Assembly: GCA_026770575.1 (NCBI GenBank)
Contig: MU657309.1
Span: 7,151-25,004 of the forward strand
Origin: Pelagophyceae sp. CCMP2097
Taxonomy: Eukaryota; Sar; Pelagophyceae
Reading direction: 5' to 3'
DNA: 17,854 nt
A program made the translations under genes and the position numbers. Under the pieces are notes generated by a model. It saw only the letters and a program-made list of their open reading frames with translations, made no database searches and was not told the origin of the DNA. This document shows positions 8,801-17,580 of the stretch, one piece after another. How positions within the stretch are numbered: the stretch's first letter is position 1; every line of letters begins with the position of its first letter.

Positions 8801-11800
8801 TACGGACCCTTTCAACGGACGGGCGCGGGCCCTACGACGGGCGCGGGCCCTACGACGGTCTCGCCTCAAGTCTCGCAAGAGCCCCCGCCCCTGTCGTCGA
8901 TGCGGGCGTCCCGAAGAGGCGGCTCGGCGTCGCATGCCTCTGAAGACGTCGAATTCGTCCGAAGAGGTCGAAGAAGGAAAAATACCTAGGTATCGGAACA
9001 TGTTGACGGCGCAAAGGCCTTGGTGCCCAAAGTACGCGCGATCCTGCACGCGCGCGTCAAGTACGCCGAATCTTTGATCCAGTGCGTCGACCCGGACGGC
9101 CACGCGCGCTACGAGGCGCGCTTTCCGGCGTTCTTTTGGGCACCATCTTTTGGGCACCATCTCTCGCGAGTTGCGAGTCTCGGAAAAAGACAGAAACTCT
9201 TCAGCGACGGAGAGCTTTCATGATGACGGGCGCCGCGCCGTCCGCACTCGGGGACCGCGGCGAGGGCTGAGGCGGGCCCTCGACGGCGAGACGAGGCAGG
9301 AGCAGGGACGGTGTATTCGGGGTCGGGTCGGGTTGCTCAATTTGTGCCGCACCCAAAGGGTCGCGGCTTCGTCGAGCGACCAAACCCGTCTTTAAAGGGT
9401 CGGCTTCGGGCCACGGTCAGACCCGCAGGTTGACGGGTCGGCCAAAACGCGCAAACCCGGCAAACCCGACCCGCAAGTTGAAGGGCAAACCCGAACCCGT
9501 CGCTGCTCCTATCTCCGGCCCCTCGAGATGGCCCCTCGAGACGGCCCCTCGAGACGGCCCCTGCAGACGGCCATTCGAGACGGTGCCTTAAGGCGACCCC
9601 TCGAGACGGCTTCCTCGAGACGGCCCCTTTCGATGACCACTCGAAACGGCGCCTTAAGGCGGCCCCTCGGGACGGTGCCTCGAAATGACCCCTGGAGACG
9701 ACCCCTCGAGACGGCCCCTTTCGATGGCCATTCGAAACGGCGCCTTGAGACGGCCCCTCGAGAGGCTCGGACGGTCCCTCGGACGGTCGCTTGGGCGGCC
9801 CCTTGGACAATTCCTTTGGACAGTTCCTTTGAGGGTCCCTCGACGGGCCCTCTGTGACGGTCGCTTTGGCGGCGGTTTCTCGACGGTCCCTTGGACGGTC
9901 ACTCGGCCGCCGGCCTCTCGACTGCGGCCCCTCTGCGATATCTCCTGGACGGGCACTCGGACTTTCGCTCGGACGGTCGCTCGGGCGGTCGCTTGGGCGG
10001 TCCCTCGGGCGGTCCTTTGGACAGTTCCTTTGGACAGTTCCATTGGAGGGACTCTTGGAAGGTCCCTCGACGGTCCCTCTGCCTCATGGACGGTCCATGG
10101 GGCGGTCGTTTGGGCGGCCGCTCGACTGCGGTCCCTCTGCGACATCCCGCGGGCGGATATTCGGACGGGCCCTGCGACGGTCCTTTGGACGGGCCCTTGG
10201 ACAGCCCTTTTGGACAGTTCCTTGGGCGGTCCCGTGAGCGATCTCTTGACGGACTCTCGACGGGTTTCCTCTGCGACGGCCCCGTGGACGGTCCCTCGAA
10301 CGGTCACTCGGACGGTCCCTCGGGCGGTCCCTCGGGCGGTCCTTTGGACACTTTCTTTGGACTGTTCCTTGGACGGTCCCTCGGACGGTCCCTCTGCGAC
10401 GGTTCCGTGGACGGCCCCTTTGACGGCCCCTTCGACCGATCCCTTGGACGGTCCCTTGACCGGTCCCTCGGACGGTCCCTTGGACGGTCCCTTGACCGGT
10501 CCCTCGGACGGTCCCTCGGATGGTCGCTTGGGCGGTCCCTCGGACGGTCCCTCGGATGGTCGCTTGGGCGGTCCCTTGGACGGTCCCTCTGGAAAGTTCC
10601 TCGGTCGGGCCCTCGGATGTCGTGCGAATGTCTTTCCACGGCGCGACTCTTCGATGCGGATCCGAGACGGCCGGCGCAACGTCGACCCGACGGCGTGGGT
10701 GGGTTCTTCACCTCGCAAGACGGCCATTGGAAGGCAAGGCCCTCTTTCAAACGCAGCCGAACGACGCCGCCTAGGTCTGTGACGACGGTGGGGATGAATT
10801 CAAATTGGAGGTCCTCGCGGCGGCCATGTCGCGTTTAGGAGGCGTCGCGGACAAGGCCATCCAAGTCGGCGGCTTCTTGACTTACGTTTTGCAATGGAAG
10901 GAACCCAGGCTCTCCTTTTTTGCGTGGCTTACTTTAATGGTCTGCCTTTTGTCATTGCCTTTAGAAGCGGGCTTATGCGTTTGCCCTCTGTTTATGCTCA
11001 TCGGTCTCTTCGCGACTCTCCCGAAATTACTCAGTGGAGAGTTACGCCACACGCTCTACGCCGGCGCGGAGAAGAGGAACAACGACGAGCCTCTGCTCTC
11101 GCAGGGTGGGGTGCGGCGGGAAAGGGCGGAGCTGCACGTCCAAGTTCTCCGCGCTCGCAATCTGTCTGCCGCAGACACTTCCCTCGTCGACGGTTCGAAA
11201 TCGTCGGACCCTTACGTTGCTGTGATCTCGGTGCCGCCGGCACAAGGGGCTTTTGAGGCCCGGCCGCTGTCTCCGATGCTCATCGGCGTCTCTTCCGTGA
11301 AACAGAAGTCGTTGAACCCAATTTGGTCCGGCGGATCCGGCGAGGACGACTACTCTGAGGCGACTTTTCGACTGTCGTATTTCGACCCCTTTAGCTTCCA
11401 TAGCGAAAAGGCCGAAGCTTCGGCGAGCGACGTCGGGAACTTCACCGACGGGTCTTCCACGTCGCAAAACGCGTCCAAGCTCTCGTCAGCTAACGTCAAG
11501 ATTTACGGCAACGGCGACTGCATCAAGCCGCCCGTGGACTTTCGTTTTTGCAGCGTCATTTTTTGAAACGGAGAGGACAGTCGGACCCGAGGCGGTCCGG
11601 AGGCGGTCCGGAGTTGGTCGAGAGACGGCCCCATGATGAACGGTCTTCGAGGCCGCCTCGAGACGGTCCTTGAGACGGCCCCACCTCGAAACGGTCCTCG
11701 GTCCTCAACTAAGGCCTCGAGACGGCCTTGAGATGAACCTCGAGACGGTCCCTCTCGAATGCCTGAAGACGGCCTCGATGCGGTCCTGGAGACGGCCTGG

Positions 11801-14800
11801 AGACGGTCCTTGAGACGGTCCTTGAGACGGTCTTCGATCCGACCTCTCCTCGGCCTCTACACGGTCCTCTCGAGACAGCCCGTACGACGGTCTTCACGAC
11901 GGCCCTTACGACGGTCCTCACCACAGCTCCCGAGACGATCCGAGACGGCCTTTGAGACGGTCTCTGGGACGATCCTCGAGTCTGCCTCGAGACAGTCTTC
12001 GAGACTGTCCTCGAGACGGGCCTCGAGGTGGTCCTCAAGACTGCCTCGAGACGGTCCTAGAGACGGTATTCGATACGACCTCGATATGGCCTCGAGACGG
12101 CCTTGAGACGGCCTCACGACAGCCCTTACGACGGTCTTCACGACGGCTCCCGAGACGGTCCGATGCGGCCTGAAGAGGCGATCCTCAGTGTCGGCCTCGA
12201 GACGGTCTTCGAGACTGTCCTCACGACTGTCCTCGAGACGGCCCTCTTGACGGTCCTCTCGACGGCCCTCGAGACGGCCCTCGTGACGGCCTTCGAGACG
12301 GTCTTCGATCCCACTTCTCGACGGCCTTGAGATGACCGTCAGACGGCCTCGAGTCGGTCCTCGAGACAGGCCCCGAGATGGCCTCGAGATGGCCTCGAGG
12401 CGGCCTCACGGCGGTCCTTACGACGGTCCTCACGACGGCTCCCGAGACGTTTCGATGCGTTTCGATGCGGCCCTCTTTGAGACGATCCTCGAATCGCCCT
12501 CGAGACGAGCCTCGCGAAGGGCCTCGAGACGGCCTTTAGACGATAGACGGAATCTAGACGGTCCTCTCGATGGCGTCGAGAGTGGCCTCGCGACGGTCAA
12601 CGGTCCTTGAGACGGGCCTCGAGGCGGCCTTACGACGGCCCTGCAGACGGCCTCGAGACGGCCCTGCAGACGCTCCTCGAGACGGCCCCGAAACGGTCCT
12701 CGAGACGACGTCGAGATGGCCTCGAGACGGTCTTCGAGACGACGTCGAGATGGCCTCGAGACGGTCTTCGAGACGGACCCTTCAAGACTTCGAGGCAGTC
12801 CTTGAGACGCCCTCTATATGGCATCTCGGCGGTCCTCGAGACGGCCTCGAGACGGCCCCGAGACGGCCTCGAGACGAGCCTCGAGACGGACCCAAGGCGG
12901 CCCCGAGACGGCCCTATAGATGGTCCTCGTCACGGTCCTCGTCACGGTCCTCGTCACGGTCCTCGAGAAGGTCCTCGAGACGGGCCCGAGACGGCCCCCG
13001 AGACGGCCCTCGAGACGGTCCTTGAGACGGCCATGAGACAGATCTAAGGCGGCCCCGAGACGGCCTCGAAACGGCCTCGAGACGGGCCTCGTGACGGCCC
13101 TCGTGACAGCCCCCATACGGCCTTGAAACCGCTCTAGGGTTTCCTATCCTCTCGGCAAGCAACCCCGGGAAAAAGAAACAGAAAGGCGAGGGTTTCCTCT
13201 AGTTTCCCCCTAGTTTCCTCTCGATATAGGCACCAAACCGCAGCCGGAGAACGGCTTCAACCCGGGAGACGCCTGCTGGACCTTCGCCGTGCTCCAGGAA
13301 GTCGACCGCTCGGCATATCACCCAAAGCTGCGGCCCTGGGCGCAGTCGCAGTCCAAGGTACGTGGTCCCCATCCTTTTTTTGGAAACGAGAGGAAATGCG
13401 CTTTAGATCTTGTTGGAAGTGCTGGACCGCGACGTCACCGAAACCGACGACTTCCTCGGCTGCGCCGATTTGGACTTGGCCGACCTGGCCAATGCGGCGG
13501 CGAAGGACGGCGGGATCGTGCAGCGGTGGTTGGATTTGAAGCCTTGTTCAGTGGATTCGCGGAACAAATCAATTGCAAACGTCTCTTCGCTCGGAGCAGT
13601 CGAGGTCCGCGCCAGACTCCGGTTCTGCGCCGCCGGCGACGGGGGAGACTGGCGCGACGAGCAAAGAGTCTTCTCTTCGTTGTTTGTTGGCTGTGTCGCA
13701 GAATGGAAAATGGAAAACGGGCAACGTCTTGTACCTACCGCGCTTTATCTTGTCACAGAGACCTTGTTACAGGGGGACCTTGTCACGGGGGACCTTGTCA
13801 CAGGGTTCTTCTCACAGTGACCTTGCCACGGCGGGGGTCGAGTCACGGGGCTCTTGTTACATGGACCTTGCCACAGGGACCTTGTCACGGGGCTCTTGTT
13901 ACATGGACCTTGCCACAGGGACCTTGTCACGGGGCTCTTGTCACATGGACCTTGTCACAGAGACCTCGGCACAGGGACCTTGCCACGGGGACCTTGCCAC
14001 GGGGACCTTGTCACGGAGATCTTGCACAGGGATTTTCCTATAGGGACCTTTTCACGGGGACCTTGTCGCAGGGACCTTGTCACAGGGTTCATGTCACAGG
14101 GTTCTTATCACGGGGATCCTTGTTACGGGGATCCTTGTTACGGGGACCTCATCACGGGGTTCTTGTCACAGGCCCTTTTTCACAGGGACCTTGCCATGGG
14201 ACCTTGTCATAGGGATCTTGTCACAGGGACCTTGCCATAGGGACCTTTTCACGGGGACCTTGTCGCAGGGTTCTTGTCGCGGGTCCTTTTCACGGGGACC
14301 TTGCCACGGGGTTCTTGTCGCGGGTCCTTTTCACGGGGACCTTGCCACGGGGACCTTGCCACGGGGACCTTGCCATCGGGATCTTGTCGCAAGGACCTTG
14401 TCGCAGGGACCTCGGCACATGGTTCATGTCGCAGGGTTCTTATCACAGGGTTCTTGTCACGGGGACCTTGTCGCGGGGATCCTTGTCACAGGGTTCTTGT
14501 CACAGGCACCTTGCCAAAGGAACTTTGGCACGGGAACCTTGTCACGGGGAACCTTGTCACGGGGAACCTTGTCACGGGGATCCTCGTTACGGGGACTCTC
14601 GTCACGGGAATTCTCGTCACGGGGACCTCACGTTTTTTTTGTCACGGGCCCTTTTCGCAGGGACCTTGCCACGGGGACCTTGTCGCGGGGCTCTTGTCGC
14701 AGGGACCTTGTCGCAGGGACCTCGTCACGGGGGCCTTGTCACGGGGACCTCGTCACAGGGACCTCGTCATGGGGACCTTGCCACAGTGGTCTTTTCACAG

Positions 14801-17041
14801 GGTTCTTGTCTCAGGGACCTAGTCGCGGGGACCTTGTCACAGTGCTCTTTTCACAGGGTTCTTGCCACAGGGCTCTTGTCACGGGGCTCTCGTCACAGGG
14901 CTCTAGTCACAGGGACCTCGTCACGGGTTCTTGTCTGAGGGACCTTGCCATAGGAACCTTGTCAGGGGACGTTGCCACGGGGCTGTAACGGAGTCGTGAG
15001 CAGTTGGAAGAGGCGCGAGGTCCCGGGACAGGCCGGCATCGTGGCCCGACGATGGCGAGACGAACCCGGTCTTTTTTCCCTTTCCGCGCCCCTTTCTGCC
15101 GCCCATTTTCTGCCCGCCTTAAACGTTTTCTAGGCTCGAGCCCACCGTCGAGGTACTCATCATACGAATACAATCACAGGGCGGCCCTGCCCCTTGGGGC
15201 CGGCATCCAGCCCCATTCGGACCTTGCCCTGGCAGAGTCGGCAACTTGTATGCGAGATCTGACAGATTCAAAAAAACAGGTCGCCGACGACAAAAAGTCG
15301 GGCTACGTCGGACAGTACAAGAGCGTGACGCGGTCGATGAAGAACGCACAGGACCTGGCCGTGTCGCTGGCCGAGTTCCTCGAGTGCGCGGTGGCGCTGT
15401 GCACCTGGGTGAGTCTTTTGGGGAAAGCGCCGACGATGGTCCAAAGAGACATCGCTCACCTCGAGGTGCACCCGGAGAAGACGCTGCTCGTGGCCTGCGG
15501 CTTGCTGGCGGGCGTGGTGGCGGCGTGCCTGGTGCCGAACACGTATTGCGTCGCGGCTTTGATCAGCAAATTGTTCATCAAGGGTCTTGCGTTGAAGCTC
15601 AAGGGCATCGACGCGTCCTGCCCGACTCCTGCGGACCAGTCGGAGACGCAGCTTTGCAATTTGCTGGCGTCGTTGCCCTCGCAGTCTGCAGAGAGGGACG
15701 CCTTCCGTTTGAAGCGACAGCTCTGGGCCGCGCAGCACATTTCCAGCGTCTTGTGTGCTTCTCAAAAGGTTCTCCACGCCCGCCGTCTAGGCACGCGCGC
15801 GCCGAGCTCCGGGTGCAGGTGGACCTGCACTGCGCCTTCCGCGTGCGGTGCCAGCTTAAAGTTTGGTATTATGAAGATGCGGCCGGCAAGTGGGTCCAGA
15901 GCTACGTCGTCTGCGCAAACGGACTCTTATTGGTCTACGCGCCCGCGGCAGCGTCGTCTTTGCACCCGCGACTGCCTCGGAGAAGATGGAATCGATGGAA
16001 TCGTAGGTCTCTTGGTTCGGCCTCCGAAAATAAAAAACCGTCACACACGTTTGTCATCGCCGGGTCCGCCGAGCGCCGTGCAGTCGCGGACCTGAAGCCC
16101 AAGCCGGCGCCACCGAGCGCGCTGCACGCACGACCACCGGCGTCTTTGGAAAGGCGATAGGGAGACGGGCCCGAGTACGGTCCCGACGCCGAGAGACGGG
16201 CCCTATGCACGGGCCCGAGTAACGGTCCGTAGACGGGCCCGAGAGAAGGGCCCGAGAGACGGGCCCGAGAGACGGTCCCGAGACGGTTATGTTCGCGACA
16301 CTGGCGCTCCTGCCATCGACCGCTCGAGAGATGGAAAAGGCTGGGGACGGGCCCGATAGACGGTCACCGATAGTCGGTCCCTCGATTACGGTCCGGGACG
16401 CTACACGGGCTTGTACGGTCCCTATAAGGCCACCAAGCAGCCCCTCGACGGCCCGAGGATTCTATGCAGTCCCCTGTGTACGGGCCGGTCTCTATACGGT
16501 CACGATACGGACCCTATACGGCCCGAAGGCCATGGCAATACGGACCCTGCATGCCATGGTCCTGGGGGGCCGTAGACGGTCCCTCTACGGTCCCTCTCCG
16601 GTCCCTCTACCCTCTACGGACCCTCTCCGCCCCAACCGGGGCCTCGATGCGGCTCAACATTGATGCAACGCTGTAGGTCATTTCGCTGGCGACGCGTTCC
16701 GAGAAAGTCACGCGGATCCGAGACGTTTTCATGGCGATCAAACCTCAACTCGTCGATTCCCTCGTTTCGGCCGTCGACGGCGAGCTCGAGGCGCAGTCCG
16801 GAGGCGAGCCGAACACGCCAAACGCGCTGGACTCGGCGAGGTGAGCTTATGCTGCGGAGCGCGCCGAAGAGACTCTCGAGAACGCTTTGCTTGCTTAAGA
16901 TCCACCCTGGGTGGGGCTGTCCCAAAGGGGGATAACCGCCAAACCCGCGCTTTACATTTCTTTTCAAGCCGTTTTTGCTCCACGTATCCTTCTAGGCAAG
17001 CGATCAGGAAGACCTTTGCGCCAAAAGCCAAGGCCTCTTAA
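5875..17041 (+). CDS. Large PH-C2-membrane-C2-membrane-PH protein, about 16 exons
   Basis: Model exons: 5875-5943, 6196-6231, 6335-6432, 6520-6667, 7005-7397, 7578-7712, 7927-8064, 8990-9169, 10775-11543, 13230-13357, 13407-13667, 15280-15408, 15466-15752, 15791-16052, 16677-16840, 16996-17041; phases agree, giving 1,080 residues. Residues 24-135 are a PH domain (RKTRYGAWK-ERYFRTHRHTLYYY to SEWVSTLRAIIL). Residues 138-265 look like a C2 fold without Asp ligands. Residues 417-482 (LTYVLQWKEPRLSFF, then a hydrophobic hairpin) resemble part of the MCTP C-terminal membrane domain. A C2 domain follows (517-780) with calcium-type Asp at 538, 544, 705, 707 and 713 (SSDPYV; VLDRDVTETDDFLG). Residues 786-870 (YKSVTRSMKNAQ, then TW-VHPEKT and a hydrophobic stretch) again match the MCTP membrane region. 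Residues 946-1045 are PH-like (WYYEDAAGKWVQSY, then ATRSEKVTRIRDVF). The likely site is an ER or membrane-contact surface binding phosphoinositides (inference). Weak points: a missing exon between 5944 and 6195, the junctions at 9169, 11543, 13667 and 16052, and the possibility of more than one gene. Confidence 0.72.
6435..6466 (+). repeat. Perfect 16-bp tandem duplication at an intron donor
   Basis: GAGACGCACTTTTGCA occurs twice head to tail (6435-6450, 6451-6466). It begins inside the GTGAGA donor of intron 6433-6519 of the PH-C2 gene. The copies are identical, so the duplication is recent or conserved. Confidence 0.9.
6780..6985 (+). repeat. Degenerate CTCGACGGGG repeats in intron 6668-7004
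   Basis: The word CTCGACGGGG, or a near copy such as TTCGATGGGG, recurs every 20-30 bases (clearest at about 6890-6960), separated by TCGCACTGCC-like spacers. It is the smallest of the intron arrays and shares the ACGG core on the sense strand with the larger ones. Open frames through it are by-products. Confidence 0.6.
7399..7454 (+). repeat. Two perfect 28-bp direct repeats at an intron start
   Basis: The unit at 7399-7426 is repeated exactly at 7427-7454. It starts one base into the GTGCGC donor of intron 7398-7577 of the PH-C2 gene. Each unit holds a GC-rich self-complementary core (CGCCCC and GGGGCG around a 6-base loop) and a GCGGCCGC site. Confidence 0.92.
7739..7798 (+). repeat. Imperfect 30-bp tandem pair in intron 7713-7926
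   Basis: Two 30-base units (7739-7768, 7769-7798) share most of their bases, including CCGTTGCCGAA. The first contains a perfect 7-bp stem GCCCGTT/AACGGGC with loop GCCG at 7741-7758; the second has lost that pairing. Confidence 0.8.
8130..8720 (+). repeat. 14-bp minisatellite (ACCTTGKCACGGGG type) in intron 8065-8989
   Basis: Degenerate tandem units of about 14 bases read ACCTTGGCACGGGG or ACCTTGTCACGGGG, most regular at 8208-8310. Local variants such as GTTCTTGGCACAGC are present in three copies at about 8275-8315. Because three units make 42 bases, long open frames with a 14-residue period run through it on both strands and are not genes. The same unit fills intron 13668-15279. Confidence 0.9.
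8818..8860 (+). repeat. 18-bp tandem repeat in intron 8065-8989
   Basis: GGGCGCGGGCCCTACGAC occurs twice exactly, followed by a partial GGTCTCG. It lies downstream of the 14-bp array, in the same intron, about 130 bases before the next exon acceptor. Confidence 0.85.
9300..9500 (+). repeat. GGGTCGGGT / AACCCGACCCG-rich block
   Basis: Within intron 9170-10774, words such as GGGTCGGGTCGGGTT (about 9319) and CAAACCCGACCCGCAAGTTG (about 9460) recur on both strands, with GGGTCG at 9357, 9397 and 9435. The order is irregular, so this is a motif-rich patch rather than a clean array. Confidence 0.5.
9525..10615 (+). repeat. 12-bp minisatellite (GACGGTCCCTCG type) in intron 9170-10774
   Basis: The first part (about 9525-9765) is built from CCCCTCGAGACGG-like units. 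From about 9770 to 10615 the unit is GACGGTCCCTCG with variants GATGGTCGCTTG, GGCGGTCCCTCG and GACAGTTCCTTT. Higher-order structure is visible: a 36-base block of three units repeats at about 10513 and 10549, and a GGTCCTTTGGACAGTTCC landmark recurs near 9800, 10010 and 10340. As 12 is a multiple of 3, all frames can stay open for more than 300 codons; those frames (Asp/Gly/Pro/Ser repeats) are artefacts. Confidence 0.93.
11575..13125 (+). repeat. 12-bp minisatellite (CCTCGAGACGGT type) in intron 11544-13229
   Basis: About 1.55 kb of degenerate units around CCTCGAGACGGT, related to the previous array. A longer landmark (CTTACGACGGTC, TCACGACGGCTCCCGAGAC) recurs at about 11905, 12125 and 12415, so the array also has a 220-290-base higher-order period. 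A 34-base block is duplicated exactly at 12705-12738 and 12739-12772, and GGTCCTCGTCAC repeats three times at about 12924-12960. It ends just before a pyrimidine-rich run with repeated TTTCCTCTAG-like words (about 13190-13220) leading to the acceptor at 13229. Confidence 0.93.
13748..14990 (+). repeat. 14-bp minisatellite (ACCTTGTCACGGGG type) in intron 13668-15279
   Basis: About 1.24 kb of 14-base units like ACCTTGTCACGGGG and ACCTTGCCACAGGG, the same family as the array at 8130-8720. A 42-base block of three units repeats exactly from 13842 to 13925 and continues in part. A 15-base variant with GGGGAACC runs at about 14530-14580. Long open frames on both strands (over 300 codons) follow from the 42-base period and are not genes. 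Confidence 0.93.
14991..15279 (+). other. Non-repeat end of intron 13668-15279, with a possible 19-base microexon
   Basis: This stretch is unique sequence. At 15134-15152 a 19-base segment (GCTCGAGCCCACCGTCGAG) sits between a strong acceptor (GTTTTCTAG) and a plausible donor (GTACTC). If the previous exon ended after TCGTT near 13681 instead of at 13667, this microexon would keep phase and add LEPTVE before VADDKK. Otherwise it is plain intron. The acceptor at 15279 follows a run of seven A, which is atypical. Confidence 0.35.
16160..16640 (+). repeat. GACGGGCCCGAGA and TACGGTCCCTA repeats in intron 16053-16676
   Basis: The first part (about 16162-16290) is made of GACGGGCCCGAGA-like units. 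The second (about 16390-16630) uses TACGGACCCTA, TACGGTCCCTC and similar words. The latter match, on the sense strand, the array in the methyltransferase intron at 2341-2815. Confidence 0.85.
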
Positions 17042-17102
17042 GGCGGACCTCGGGGCGCGTTCGCCGAAATTCACACTCCGGATGCCCCCGCCCGACCGAC
17101 CT

Positions 17103-17580
17103 CTTTTGCATCGAGACAGATCCATTTTCACCTCCGGAAGAATACGCCGCGCAGCGGCCTCGCCGTTACTGATGCCGGTTTGTATTTTGCTGTGACTGAG
17201 AACGGTTTGCATTTTAGTGCAATTAGCTTAGGAGGCTCGTGAGCCACCCGTCAATCTTTAAAAATTTAAAATATAATATTTTGACCGACTTCTGCGGTTA
17301 CATTTTTTCGTCATTTTCATTGGCGTTGTTGGAAATTATTAAATAAATGCTCTTAGAGCCAGCCATTTATTTGAAAATGGTGAAATTTTTAGAAACTGAG
17401 GCTACGGAAATTTGGTTGAAGATGGTAATTGCAACAACAACGTAGTTTCAACGGACGGCGATGCAGCGGCTGCGTCACAGCGAAACAGACCAGCATTAGT
17501 AACGGGTGGCCGCTGCGCGGCGTTTTCTTGCGGCTCGGCCATCGCAGGTGCGTCCATCGGTCCCGATGCAATTCGGCGAT
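17103..17580. repeat. Diverged inverted repeat with AT-rich core (foldback or MITE-like element)
   Basis: The left arm, about 17103-17205, and the reverse complement of the right arm, about 17475-17580, align. CGCCGCGCAGCGGCC is identical in both (17146-17160; 17513-17527 reversed). It is followed by CGTTACTGATGCCGGTTTG versus CGTTACTAATGCTGGTCTG, then GCTGTGAC in both. On the outer side TTTGCATCGAGAC matches ATTGCATCGGGAC, with a few small gaps. The core (about 17240-17400) is far richer in A and T than the rest of the window and holds a 9-bp stem AAATAAATG/CATTTATTT at 17341-17349/17364-17372. No transposase frame is present, so a non-autonomous element is the natural reading. Arm ends and target-site duplications were not resolved. 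Confidence 0.7.
17222..17347 (+). promoter_or_regulatory. Possible 3' end signals of the PH-C2 gene
   Basis: Downstream of the stop codon (17039-17041) there is a short palindrome GGCTCGTGAGCC at 17234-17245 and an AATAAA word at 17342-17347, about 300 bases after the stop. AATAAA could be a polyadenylation signal, but it lies within the AT-rich core of the inverted repeat and many algae do not use it. Weak. Confidence 0.2.

Noticed and set aside
9654..10838. Three overlapping open frames of 315-365 codons on both strands, rich in Gly, Pro, Ser, Asp and Arg
   Set aside because: They follow from the 12-bp tandem repeat, whose length is a multiple of three; several frames are open at once, and none shows domain content outside the array.
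8200..14985. Possible G-quadruplex arrays from regularly spaced GGGG runs in the 14-bp repeats
   Set aside because: The spacing between G runs is about 10 bases, longer than usual quadruplex loops, so I did not claim it.
13745..14988. Long plus-strand frames of repeated GTLSRGPCHGDL-like peptides
   Set aside because: They are products of the 14-bp repeat (42-base period) inside an inferred intron, and all three frames stay open together.
8130..14990. CRISPR-like regularly spaced repeats
   Set aside because: Units are 12-14 bases, degenerate and head to tail, with no unique spacers and no cas genes, in a eukaryotic context.
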